A stretch of 64,000 nt of DNA from JAFAXD01 sp963833605 (GTDB taxonomy: Bacteria; Pseudomonadota; Alphaproteobacteria; Rhizobiales; Xanthobacteraceae), in NCBI GenBank assembly GCA_963833605.1, contig CAWHYZ010000026.1, positions 62,001-126,000 on the forward strand, given 5' to 3'. This document shows, piece by piece, positions 41,052 to 49,271 of the stretch. Numbering within the stretch: the first letter of the stretch is position 1; every line of letters starts with the position of its first letter. The notes beneath the pieces were generated by a model, which had not been told where the DNA came from, did not search any database, and was given only the letters and a program-made list of their open reading frames with translations. The position numbers were made by a program, and so were the translations under genes.

Positions 41052-41540
41052 ATGCATCCCCTCGCACTGTTCCAGATGCTCATTTTGCTGATGCTGGCAA
41101 ATGGGACGCCGGTTATTGCGAAATGGATTTTTGGCAACCGGTTCGCATATCCGCTCGACGCGAACCGGACCTTCTTTGACGGACGGCCTCTGCTCGGACC
41201 GTCGAAGACCGTCCGTGGGATTGTCATTGCACTCGTCGTGACCGCAGCTGCCGCTCCGCCTCTAGGGCTTGACGTGGCGATCGGCCTTGTCGTGGCGGCG
41301 ACCGCCATGGCGGGCGACCTGTTATCGAGTTTTCTGAAGCGCCGGCTTGCGCTTGCGCCCAGCAGCCGGGCGACCGGGCTCGACCAGATCCCCGAGTCGC
41401 TGCTTCCGCTGCTCGCCTGCCGGTCCGTGCTTGCGCTGAATGCCCTGGATATTGCGGCGGGGGTCACTGTCTTTCTGATTGGCGAGATCGTGCTCTCGCG
41501 CGTGCTGTTCTGGCTGCGCGTGCGCGACCGACCGTATTGA
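41052..41540 (+). CDS. CDP-archaeol synthase family (DUF46/CarS-like) membrane protein
   Basis: 162 residues, about five hydrophobic segments. Signatures LLGPSKTVRG (47-56) and GDLLSSFLKRRLALAP (88-103) are those of CarS, which in archaea transfers CMP from CTP to unsaturated archaeal phosphatidic acid. Bacterial homologues exist and are usually described only as CDP-archaeol synthase family or DUF46. In a bacterium it may act on another CDP-activated lipid. Convergent with a metallophosphoesterase gene. No other lipid gene adjacent. Confidence 0.8.
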   Translation: MHPLALFQMLILLMLANGTPVIAKWIFGNRFAYPLDANRTFFDGRPLLGPSKTVRGIVIALVVTAAAAPPLGLDVAIGLVVAATAMAGDLLSSFLKRRLALAPSSRATGLDQIPESLLPLLACRSVLALNALDIAAGVTVFLIGEIVLSRVLFWLRVRDRPY

Positions 41541-41567
41541 GCCTGGCCGAATGGATGCAGGACAAGA

Positions 41568-42506
41568 TCAGGCGCAGCGCAGATGATGCAATGTGATTTC
41601 CGGCAAGCAATTGATGCGGGCCGACACGATCGACGCTCCGACTCCGACCGAGGTGTAGCCGGCCATCGTGTGGTAGGTCCAGGCTCCAGCGCCCAGGCGG
41701 CGAGGCAGCGCCGAATCGAGCGTGATCGGGATTCCTCCCGGCAGGCAGATTTGCCCGCCGTGCGTGTGACCGCTGAGGATGAGTGCGAAGCCCGCGTGTG
41801 CCGCTTGCCGATAAATCTCCGGCGTATGCGAGAGCAGAATTGCGAACGCTCCGTGCGGGATGCCGGCAGCCGTCTTCTCGATATTGTCGACCCGATAGAA
41901 ATGCGCGTCATCGATGCCCGCCAGGTAGATGTGCTCGCCGTCGCGCGCGATCATTTCGCACTCGTTGAGCAACATCCGGATGCCCATGTCTTCAAGGCTC
42001 GGGACCATTCGGATGGTGTCGTGATTGCCGAGCACGCCGTAGATCGGGCTTTTGATCAGCGCCCGTATCGGCGCAAGCGCCGCGAGCGTCGCCTCGAACG
42101 GGCCATGGGTCGGCCCACGATAGTCCCCGGTCAATACGCACAGATCGTAGGAAAGCTCGGGCAACAGCTCCGCAAGCCGGTGCATCGCACCTTCGTTCAT
42201 ATCGGCGTGCGGGTCGCTGATGTGCAGCAAGGTGTATCCATCAAACCGGCGCGGCAGCGTCTTGAGCACAATGTCGTTGTGCCGAACCCGGACCAGCGCG
42301 GCGTTCCGGCGCCCGCGCCAGTACAGCCCGGTCATCTTCAACCCGGTTCGAATGAGGGAAGCAGCCGCGTACCAATTCTCTGGGTGAAAGAAATTCAGCC
42401 CCTGGCCGAAAACCTGGGCCTCGTGATCGACCTCGATCCCCAACCGCTGGCGCGCGTGAACCGCGCCCAGCCGGCGCTCCAGCTTACGCAGATCGGCCTC
42501 GTTCAT
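41568..42506 (-). CDS. Metallophosphoesterase (calcineurin-like)
   Basis: 312 residues from ATG 42506. Dinuclear metal motifs: ISDPHAD (D98, H100), GDYRG (D128), GNHD (N161, H162) and the C-terminal SGHTHGG. Resembles the YaeI/LpxH-like group of membrane-associated phosphodiesterases acting on lipid or nucleotide phosphates. Its start overlaps the epmB stop by 4 bases, so translation is coupled to epmB, though a functional link is not known. Confidence 0.88.
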   Translation of the reverse strand: MNEADLRKLERRLGAVHARQRLGIEVDHEAQVFGQGLNFFHPENWYAAASLIRTGLKMTGLYWRGRRNAALVRVRHNDIVLKTLPRRFDGYTLLHISDPHADMNEGAMHRLAELLPELSYDLCVLTGDYRGPTHGPFEATLAALAPIRALIKSPIYGVLGNHDTIRMVPSLEDMGIRMLLNECEMIARDGEHIYLAGIDDAHFYRVDNIEKTAAGIPHGAFAILLSHTPEIYRQAAHAGFALILSGHTHGGQICLPGGIPITLDSALPRRLGAGAWTYHTMAGYTSVGVGASIVSARINCLPEITLHHLRCA

Positions 42507-43564
42507 GACACGCCGTTGGGCGGATAGACCCATCGCCCTCCGCTTGGATCTTCGACTTCGTAGCACGCATGATCGAGTGGCTTGAGATAGTCCGGGCCAA
42601 TCGGCACCTTGCCAGCGCCGCCCGGGATATCGAGCACATAGGTCGGCTGGCACAACCCCGATACCGTCCCGCGCAATGCGCGCATCAGGCGCTGGCCCTC
42701 CGCGATCGTGGTGCGCAGATGCGAGGTTCCGGGCGCGAGGTCGGCATGATGCATGTAATAGGGTTTGATCCGGGTCTCGACCAGCGCCCTGAACAGCGCC
42801 GCCAGGGTCGCCGGCTCATCGTTGACCCCCCGAAGCAAAACGCTCTGGCTGAGCATCGGAATCCCGGCGTCGATCAGTTTGGCGCACGCGGCACGCGCCG
42901 CCGGGGTCAGTTCGCGCGGATGATTGACATGCAGCACCACGTAGGTCGCTGTCCCAGCAACCTTGAGCGCCCGGACGTGCTCGTGCGTGATCAACTCCGG
43001 CGCCGCGGACGGCACACGCGTGTGCACGCGGATCACCTTCACATGCGCAATCGCCGCGAGCTGACCGACCGACGCGCGCAGACGGCGCGCCGACAGAACC
43101 AGTGGATCGCCACCGGTGAGGATGACTTCCCAGATGCGATCGTCGCCGCGGATATAATCGAGCGCCGCCGTCAATTGCCGGGGCGTCAGCGTGCCGCGCC
43201 CGCGCGGCCCGACCATCTCGCGCCGGAAGCAGAAGCGGCAGTAGACCGGACAGACGTGCGTGAGTTTCAGCAGCACGCGGTCCGGATATCGGTGGACGAC
43301 GCCCTCGACCGGCGTGTGGGTATCATCTCCGATCGGATCCCCCCGCTCCTGTAGCTCGTTCGCGAGTTCGGCCGGATCCGGCACGAATTGCCGCGCGATC
43401 GGATCGCTCGGGTCGGCCACGTCGATCAGTTCAGCAATCGCCGGCGTGATGGCAACCGCGTAGCGCGCTGCGACCGCTTCGAGCGCCGCGCGTCGGTCCG
43501 CGGCTGCAAGCCCGGCGTCGATCAACTCGGGCGCGCGCCGTAGGGTTCTGGAAGCCCTCATCAT
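42503..43564 (-). CDS. epmB: EF-P beta-lysylation protein EpmB (lysine 2,3-aminomutase family, radical SAM)
   Basis: 353 residues, the length of EpmB rather than the longer catabolic KamA. Radical SAM cluster CPVYCRFC (C105, C109, C112), and EVILTGGDPLVLSARRL and PYYMHHADLAPGTSHLR for PLP and substrate binding. EpmB converts (S)-alpha-lysine to (R)-beta-lysine, which EpmA ligates to EF-P. Both epmA and efp are 3-5 kb downstream, supporting the assignment. The Lys that holds PLP is probably in the C-terminal IPGGAGKVP (GGxGK). Confidence 0.88.
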   Translation of the reverse strand: MMRASRTLRRAPELIDAGLAAADRRAALEAVAARYAVAITPAIAELIDVADPSDPIARQFVPDPAELANELQERGDPIGDDTHTPVEGVVHRYPDRVLLKLTHVCPVYCRFCFRREMVGPRGRGTLTPRQLTAALDYIRGDDRIWEVILTGGDPLVLSARRLRASVGQLAAIAHVKVIRVHTRVPSAAPELITHEHVRALKVAGTATYVVLHVNHPRELTPAARAACAKLIDAGIPMLSQSVLLRGVNDEPATLAALFRALVETRIKPYYMHHADLAPGTSHLRTTIAEGQRLMRALRGTVSGLCQPTYVLDIPGGAGKVPIGPDYLKPLDHACYEVEDPSGGRWVYPPNGVS

Positions 43565-43590
43565 ACATCTCGATTTTGGCTATTGCCGCC

Positions 43591-43625
43591 GATTTGAATT
43601 TCCTACAGCAGTTGCGGCAAGCTCG
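43591..43625 (+). repeat. Dispersed intergenic repeat, core copy 4, with trailing palindrome
   Basis: Reads GATTTGAATTTCCTA then GTTGCGGCAAGCTCG. It is followed at 43653-43717 by a palindrome opening AGTGCCCCGCTTCCG and closing CGGAAGCGGGGCACT; its centre GTGCCGCGATGTATCACG recurs inverted at 51865-51890. Confidence 0.7.
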
Positions 43626-43737
43626 TTTTACTAAAATCATATGGTTGCTAGTGCCCCGCTTCCGGAGGTCGTGCGGTGCCGCGATGTATCACGAACTTCG
43701 GAAGCGGGGCACTAGCTAGACCGGATAGCGAGGATCA

Positions 43738-44517
43738 ATGTCAGCCAACCAGATGGATGCAAGACTGTCGACCGGCGTCTTGCCCTATTGGGTGCTCGGC
43801 GAAGGCCGCCCGTTACTCTATCTGCACGCAGCCGGTGGACCCCAGATCACCCCGTTCCTGGAGCGGATTTCCCGGAATCACCGCGTGGTCATGCCGATCG
43901 CTCCTGGATTCGACGGCACGCCGGTCCATCCGGCGACCAGGACCGTTCCCGATCTTGCCGATCTCTATGCAGAATTTGCCAGCTCGGTGATCAGTGGCCG
44001 TTGTAACGTCATGGGCCACTCGTTCGGCGGCTGGACCGCCCTGTGGCTTGCGGTCCGTCATCCTGACACCGTCGGCCAGCTCGTGCTGGAAGCACCGGGA
44101 GGGCTACGCTTTGGCGTGAATGCCGCCCCGCCGCGCAGCCCCGACGAGCTGCGGCGCAAGCTCTATGCCTACCCGGACAAAGCCAAGGGTCTCATCAAGC
44201 CGGCGGATGTCATGGCCGCCAACAGCGAGGCATTCGCGCGCTACCACGGCGGCACGCTCGTCGACGAGGCCCTGCTCGCGCGTCTTCCCGAGATCAAGGT
44301 GCGCACCCTGATCGTCATGGCGAGCAAGGACGCGCTGATCCCAGCCAGAACCGGCCACGTTCTCAAAGAGCAAATCGCTGCCTCGCACTTGACCTATATC
44401 TACGATGCCGCCCATGCGATCGAGGTCGATCAGCCTGAGCGCCTGCTGCGGCTGGTCAACGCATTCCTCGAGCGCGGCGAAGCCTATATCGTGAATTTCG
44501 GCGACGAGGCCGCGTAG
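43738..44517 (+). CDS. Alpha/beta hydrolase 2
   Basis: 259 residues. Nucleophile Ser95 in MGHSFGGW, acid in MASKDALIP and His in AAHAIEVDQPERL. The N-terminus keeps the LLYLHAAGGP oxyanion segment. No lid signature that would name the substrate. Followed by TctC-5 after 24 bases and a deacetylase gene, so these form an operon. Confidence 0.85.
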   Translation: MSANQMDARLSTGVLPYWVLGEGRPLLYLHAAGGPQITPFLERISRNHRVVMPIAPGFDGTPVHPATRTVPDLADLYAEFASSVISGRCNVMGHSFGGWTALWLAVRHPDTVGQLVLEAPGGLRFGVNAAPPRSPDELRRKLYAYPDKAKGLIKPADVMAANSEAFARYHGGTLVDEALLARLPEIKVRTLIVMASKDALIPARTGHVLKEQIAASHLTYIYDAAHAIEVDQPERLLRLVNAFLERGEAYIVNFGDEAA

Positions 44518-44541
44518 GATCCAACCCGACGGGATTTCGCG

Positions 44542-45510
44542 ATGAGACACACCGTTCCGTTTGCGCTTGCTGGGCTCATGTTGCTCGGCACGGTCATGCC
44601 CCTCCCCGCAGCCGAGCCGTGGCCGGATCACACGGTGAAATTCATCGTGCCGTTCGGAGCCGGTGCTGGCGCCGACATCGGGGCGCGTTTGTTCGCCGAG
44701 CGGCTCTCGGCCCGCTGGGGAAAGCCGGTCGTGGTGGAAAACCGTCCCGGCGGCGACGGTTTCGTGGCGATCACCGCCTTCGTCGGCGCCAACGACGACC
44801 ACACGCTGCTGTTCGCGGCTGCCGGCAGTTTCACCGTACATCCCTATCAGCACGATAAGATCCCCTACGACATCCGTGACATCGTCCCGATCGCCCGGGT
44901 GTCCAACACCATCATCACGATTGGCACGCCGGCGGCGATGAAACTCGGCTCGCTCGCCGATCTCGTCGCGCTGGCTCGCGCGCAGCCCGGCAAACTCAAT
45001 GCCGCGCTGGTGCCGGGCATCACCGAGTTCGTCTGGGACGGCTTCGTCAACGAGGCCAAGCTCGACTTCGCCAAAGTGCCCTACCGCGACATCGTCCAGG
45101 CCGGTACCGATCTCGGCGAAGGGCGCATCCAGGTGATGATGACCGGTCTCGCTGTGATCCAGGCCCAGGTGCAGGGCGGGCGCGTCAAGCTGCTGGCGGT
45201 CACCAATCGAAAGCGCGCGGTCTCCTATCCGGATGTGCCGACCGTGGTCGAAGCCGGCTTTCCGGCGCTCGAGCTCGAGGGTTTGGTCGGGCTGTTCGGG
45301 CCGCGCATGATGTCGGCCGAGCTGCGCGAGCGTATTGCGGCGGACGTCGCGGCGGTCGGCACCGATCCAACCATAATCGCGCGGCTCACGGCCACCGCGC
45401 AGGTCGTCAATCCAGGCGGGCCAGCCGAGTTTGCGGCGGCGATCGATGAGCAGCGCGCCAAGATGGCGCTGATCGCCCGGCGTCTCGGCATCAAGGCGGC
45501 GGGACAGTGA
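44542..45510 (+). CDS. TctC/Bug family substrate-binding protein 5
   Basis: 322 residues. Signal peptide residues 1-24 (PLPAAEP). Bug motifs: EPWPDHTVKFIVPFGAGAGA, PVVVENRPGGDGFVA, KIPYDIRDIVPIAR and YPDVPTVVEAGFPA. Its stop overlaps the start of the polysaccharide-deacetylase-like gene by 3 bases, a strong sign of cotranscription. Confidence 0.9.
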   Translation: MRHTVPFALAGLMLLGTVMPLPAAEPWPDHTVKFIVPFGAGAGADIGARLFAERLSARWGKPVVVENRPGGDGFVAITAFVGANDDHTLLFAAAGSFTVHPYQHDKIPYDIRDIVPIARVSNTIITIGTPAAMKLGSLADLVALARAQPGKLNAALVPGITEFVWDGFVNEAKLDFAKVPYRDIVQAGTDLGEGRIQVMMTGLAVIQAQVQGGRVKLLAVTNRKRAVSYPDVPTVVEAGFPALELEGLVGLFGPRMMSAELRERIAADVAAVGTDPTIIARLTATAQVVNPGGPAEFAAAIDEQRAKMALIARRLGIKAAGQ

Positions 45511-46442
45511 GCGAAGACGCCAAGCCTCAGCAAACCTTGGGTCGGTCGCGCATGCTGCCGGCCGACCGCATCAGTTATTCCGCTATTGCGGAGCGGCCGA
45601 CGCTGCGGCTCCCGCACGGCGCCCGCATGGTGGTGTGGGTCATTGTCAATGTCGAGGAATGGGACCCGACCCAGACAATGCCGCGCACCGTGCTGACGCC
45701 GCCGGCCGGCGGCGCGCCGATGCCGGACATCCCCAACTGGGCCTGGCACGAATACGGCAACCGGGTCGGTTTCTGGCGCATCCTGAAGGTCTTCGACGAC
45801 TTACAAATCCCGGGCGTGCTCGCCATCAACGGCTCTGCGATCGCAGCCTACAAGCCGATCGTCCAAGCTGCGATCGAGCGGCGCTGGGAGTTCATGGGTC
45901 ACGGCTTCACTCAGCGCAACATGCAGAAGGTCGAGGACGAGCGTGCCGACATCCGGAAGACCCGTGCGGTGATCGAACAGGTGACCGGCACGCCGCCGCG
46001 CGGCTGGCTCGGGCCGGGGCTGACCGAGACGTGGGAGACGCCCGATATCCTCAAAGAGGAGGGCTACGACTACGTCGCCGACTGGGTGCTCGACGACCAG
46101 CCGGTGTGGCTGAAGACGACGACCAAGCCGATCGTCAATATTCCCTACACCCAGGAGTGCAACGACGTGGCCATGATGCTGATCCAGCATCATGCCGGAT
46201 CGGAATATGCCGACCGTGCGATCGACCAGTTCGCGCAGATCTACGCGGACGCCGAGGGATCGGCGCGGGTGATGGCGCTGGTGCTGCATCCCTACATCAT
46301 GGGCGCGCCGCACCGGCTCAAACACTTCCGCCGCGCTGTCGAGACGATTCGCCGAAAATCTGACGTGCTGTTCTGGACCGGCGAGCAGATCGTGGATTGG
46401 TTTTTGACAGAAGACAGACGACAGATGGCAGACGACAGATAG
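45507..46442 (+). CDS. Polysaccharide deacetylase family protein (PuuE-like)
   Basis: 311 residues from GTG 45507, overlapping the TctC-5 stop (GTGA). NodB-homology fold: MVVWVIVNVEEWDP near the start, then GHGFTQRNMQKVEDERADIRKTR. The pattern and the C-terminal ALVLHPYIMGAPHRL resemble the PuuE allantoinase-type branch, which hydrolyses a cyclic amide rather than removing N-acetyl groups. Metal His residues are present (MGHGF, LHPYIMG). The run of ACAGA repeats at its 3' end (46410-46480) is unusual. The pair with TctC-5 suggests uptake and hydrolysis of one compound. Confidence 0.82.
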   Translation: MSEDAKPQQTLGRSRMLPADRISYSAIAERPTLRLPHGARMVVWVIVNVEEWDPTQTMPRTVLTPPAGGAPMPDIPNWAWHEYGNRVGFWRILKVFDDLQIPGVLAINGSAIAAYKPIVQAAIERRWEFMGHGFTQRNMQKVEDERADIRKTRAVIEQVTGTPPRGWLGPGLTETWETPDILKEEGYDYVADWVLDDQPVWLKTTTKPIVNIPYTQECNDVAMMLIQHHAGSEYADRAIDQFAQIYADAEGSARVMALVLHPYIMGAPHRLKHFRRAVETIRRKSDVLFWTGEQIVDWFLTEDRRQMADDR

Positions 46443-46476
46443 CAGACTGCGTCCTTCCGTCCTCTGTCTTCCGTCA

Positions 46477-47520
46477 TCAGTCGTCCGTATCCGGCGTCCA
46501 GATCACCTGCTCGATCCGTGCCGCGCCGGTCGCCAGCATCACCAGCCGGTCGAACCCGAGCGCTACTCCGCTCGCCGGCGGCATCACCGCGAGCGCCGCG
46601 AGAAACTCCTCGTCGATCGGATAGCGCTCGCCGTGAACGCGGTCCTTCTCGGCCATCTCGGCCTCGAAACGCCGCCGTTGCTCATCCGCATCGGTGAGCT
46701 CGCCGAAACCGTTGGCGAGTTCAACACCGCAAACGTAGAGTTCGAACCGTTCGGCGACGCGCGGATCAGACGTCGTGCGCCGCGCCAGCGCCGCCTCCGC
46801 CACCGGATATTCATAGAGCACTGTCGGTCGACCGAGACCAAGGTTGGGTTCGATCCGTTCCACCAGGACGCGGCTGAAAATGTCCGACCAGGTGTCGTCA
46901 GCAGCAAGATGAATTTTTTGCTTTGCCGCCTGGCGCGCGAGCGCATCCCGATCGGCCGCGTCCGCCGTAAGCGTCGCCAGCAGATCGATGCCGGCGTAGC
47001 GCCCGAACGCGTTTGCCACCGTGATGCGTTCCGGTTCGGCGAATGGATCGGCGCGGCGGCCACGGAACGAGAATTCCTGCGCCTCGGCCGCATGCGCCGC
47101 CAGCGCCAATAGCGCCGCGCAGTCCGCCAACAGCACCTCATAGGGCTCGCCTGCCCGGTACCATTCCAGCAGCGTGAACTCGGGGTGATGCAGCGCGCCG
47201 CGTTCGCGATTGCGAAACACGCGCGCAAACTCGAAAATGCGCCGCTCCCCGGCGGCCAGCAATTTCTTGCAGGCGAACTCCGGCGAGGTGTGCAGATAGC
47301 GGCGCGTCCGCTCGCCCGCCGGGCTCACCTGCTCGGTCGCGAAAGCGTGCAGATGGGCTTCATTACCAGGTGATGCCTGCAGGATTGCGGCTTCGACCTC
47401 GACGAAATCCCGCGCCTCGAACCAGCCGCGCAGAGCAGCCCTCATTTGCGCCCGGGCGCGCAAAAACGGGCGCCGGTCAGCGTGGATATCGGGGGACCAC
47501 CAGGGCGAAGGGACGCTCAT
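46477..47520 (-). CDS. epmA: Elongation factor P-(R)-beta-lysine ligase (EpmA/PoxA/GenX)
   Basis: 347 residues from ATG 47520; a longer frame to 47604 is not required. Class II aminoacyl-tRNA-synthetase fold like the LysRS catalytic core without the anticodon domain: motif 2 FARVFRNRERGALHHPEFTL and motif 3 GVALGFDRLVML, with VELANGFGELTDADEQRRR. EpmA attaches (R)-beta-lysine to the conserved Lys of EF-P. Divergent from efp (116-base gap), with epmB 5 kb away: a coherent set. Confidence 0.93.
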   Translation of the reverse strand: MSVPSPWWSPDIHADRRPFLRARAQMRAALRGWFEARDFVEVEAAILQASPGNEAHLHAFATEQVSPAGERTRRYLHTSPEFACKKLLAAGERRIFEFARVFRNRERGALHHPEFTLLEWYRAGEPYEVLLADCAALLALAAHAAEAQEFSFRGRRADPFAEPERITVANAFGRYAGIDLLATLTADAADRDALARQAAKQKIHLAADDTWSDIFSRVLVERIEPNLGLGRPTVLYEYPVAEAALARRTTSDPRVAERFELYVCGVELANGFGELTDADEQRRRFEAEMAEKDRVHGERYPIDEEFLAALAVMPPASGVALGFDRLVMLATGAARIEQVIWTPDTDD

Positions 47521-47636
47521 CGTTTCAGCCGGTGACGCGCAAAAGTGCTGGCACAACCGCGCAAGATCAGTATGTTGCCGCCCGAGTTTCGGGCCCGGAG
47601 CCAACGGGCATCCGGGCCTCCACAGATCGAGGACCC

Positions 47637-48204
47637 ATGAAAGTCATCGCCAGTTCACTGCGCAAAGGCAATATCGTCGAGATCGACGATAAGCTCTATG
47701 CCATTCTGAGTGCGGAAAACATCCATCCCGGCAAGGGCACGCCGGTCACCCAAGTCGACATGCGCCGCTTGAGCGACGGGGTGAAGTCCTCGCTTCGGTT
47801 CAAGACCACCGATCAGGTTGAACGTGCCCATGTGGAGGAGCGCGAGTACCAGTATCTCTACGAGGATGGCGACGGGTTCCACTTCATGAACATGGAATCC
47901 TACGATCAGGTCGCGGTCCCCTCCGAACGTCATCGGCGATCAATCGGTCTATCTGCAGCCTGAGATGAAGGTGAAGCTCAGCGTCTATGAGGGAACGCCG
48001 GTCGGGATCGAACTGCCGCAGCGCGCGACCCTCGAAGTGGTCGAGACCGAGCCGACCGTGAAGGGGCAGACCGCATCCGGGTCCTACAAGCCGGCCGTGC
48101 TCTCAAACGGCGTGCGCACGATGGTTCCCGGACACATCACGGTCGGCACCCGCATCGTGGTGATGATCGCCGACGGCTCCTATTCGGAGCGCGCGAAGGA
48201 TTAG
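47637..48204 (+). CDS. efp: Elongation factor P, interrupted by a single-base frameshift
   Basis: From ATG 47637 (GAGG upstream) the frame gives the KOW-like domain I and part of domain II (MESYDQVAVPSE) and then derails, stopping near 47960. One base on, the frame reads VIGDQSVYLQPEMKVKLSVYEG and continues through the conserved GQTASGSYKPAVLSNG to TAG at 48202-48204. Removing one A at 47926-47927 (TCCGAACGTC to TCCGACGTC) restores a 188-residue EF-P. The modified Lys is Lys33 in HPGKGT. EF-P relieves ribosome stalling at polyproline stretches. Because epmA and epmB are intact, a sequencing error is the likelier explanation. Confidence 0.9.
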
Positions 48205-48209
48205 CTGAT

Positions 48210-49016
48210 TTACGTCCCCACCCGCAGCGGTGCGGTGAGCTTCCGCAGCGCCGCTACCACCGACAGCGCGGTGATCCGTCCGGTGCGCGGATTTTCAGAG
48301 GGAACGTTTTCGATCGAGAACGACAGCCGCGCCGAATCCGCATCGACCTCGATGCTGTGGCAGTTGCGCGTGATCGCCGGGTCGGCCCAGATCTCGATCA
48401 TCGTGCGGTCCGGCCCAATGCCGGCAAGCGAGAGCGCTGCCACCACGTTGACGTTCGCCGGGAAACCTTTGGCGGCCTCGCGGGCGCTGCCGGCAAAGAC
48501 CCGCTTGGCGGTGTTGAGGCCCGCGACCGAGATGTCGTTCGCCACCAGATAGGGCGCGCCCGCAAGGCCGTTCGGCGGCTTGCGGGTGACCATGCGCACC
48601 GATGTGATCTCACCTTCCGCCGCCGCCGTGACGGCGTCGAGACCAAGCAGCGCACCCGTCGGCACGATGATTTGCCCACCGGCCTCCTTCGCGAGTTCGA
48701 TCAGCTCGGGCCGCGGCAGTAGCGCACCGGCGCTCAGCACCATGACGCGCTTGCCGGCCGTCAGCATGGGCCGGCAAATCTGTTCGAGGATCGCGGCCGG
48801 TGCACACTCGACTGCAAGGTCGCAATGCTGCGGCAGCTCAGCGAGCTCGATCAGCGGGACCACGATGTTCTGCGCATCGAGCCAAGCCTGCGCCTTGGGC
48901 CGGTCGCGCGCCACGATCGCCGTCAGGGCGAGGCCTTCGATCCCTGCGCTCAGATGTCGCGCCAACACGCGGCCAATGGCGCCGAGCCCCGCGATAGCAA
49001 CTCGAATCGAGGTCAC
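48210..49016 (-). CDS. L-aspartate dehydrogenase (NadX-like)
   Basis: 268 residues from GTG 49016, with GGAGG 6 bases upstream. Rossmann motif VAIAGLGAIGRVLARHL (residues 6-22), central VLSAGALLPRPELIELAKEAGG, and the C-terminal catalytic region RNCHSIEVDADSARLSF with the conserved His. NadX-type enzymes convert aspartate to oxaloacetate or iminoaspartate, feeding NAD biosynthesis or aspartate turnover. It converges with efp and is divergent from TctC-6. In Bug-rich genomes such genes sit with catabolic clusters, so a catabolic role is also possible. Confidence 0.83.
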   Translation of the reverse strand: MTSIRVAIAGLGAIGRVLARHLSAGIEGLALTAIVARDRPKAQAWLDAQNIVVPLIELAELPQHCDLAVECAPAAILEQICRPMLTAGKRVMVLSAGALLPRPELIELAKEAGGQIIVPTGALLGLDAVTAAAEGEITSVRMVTRKPPNGLAGAPYLVANDISVAGLNTAKRVFAGSAREAAKGFPANVNVVAALSLAGIGPDRTMIEIWADPAITRNCHSIEVDADSARLSFSIENVPSENPRTGRITALSVVAALRKLTAPLRVGT

Positions 49017-49040
49017 GTGACCCTCCGGTCTCCTGCGGTG

Positions 49041-49075
49041 GATTTGAAGTTCCCTTAGCCATCTCGTCGAGCAAC
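49041..49075 (+). repeat. Dispersed intergenic repeat, core copy 5
   Basis: Starts GATTTGAAGTTCCCTTAGCC; the right half of the core is degraded. About 45 bases further, 49117-49183 repeats the sequence seen at 27656-27720 (CTTTCGATTCCGAAG, GTCGAGCGTGCTGCA). Lies between the aspartate dehydrogenase and TctC-6 genes. Confidence 0.6.
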
Positions 49076-49271
49076 TTCAGACCCAAAACCGCACTAGAAT
49101 CATAAGTTTGCCGCTGCTCTTTCGATTCCGAAGCTGGCGTCGAGCGTGCTGCAGGGTGTGAGCAACTCCGGAATCGGAGCACTCGCCTGCTTACGCCGGC
49201 ACCCTGTGAGCGGCAAGCTTGACCGGGACTGCCCACTCACTCATCTGTTGGTTGTCCAAGGAGGAACAAGA

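Noticed and set aside
47915..47935. Programmed ribosomal frameshift in efp
   Set aside because: No slippery heptamer, pseudoknot or upstream stop pattern as in prfB; EF-P is not known to use frameshifting, and two other genes here show the same type of insertion.
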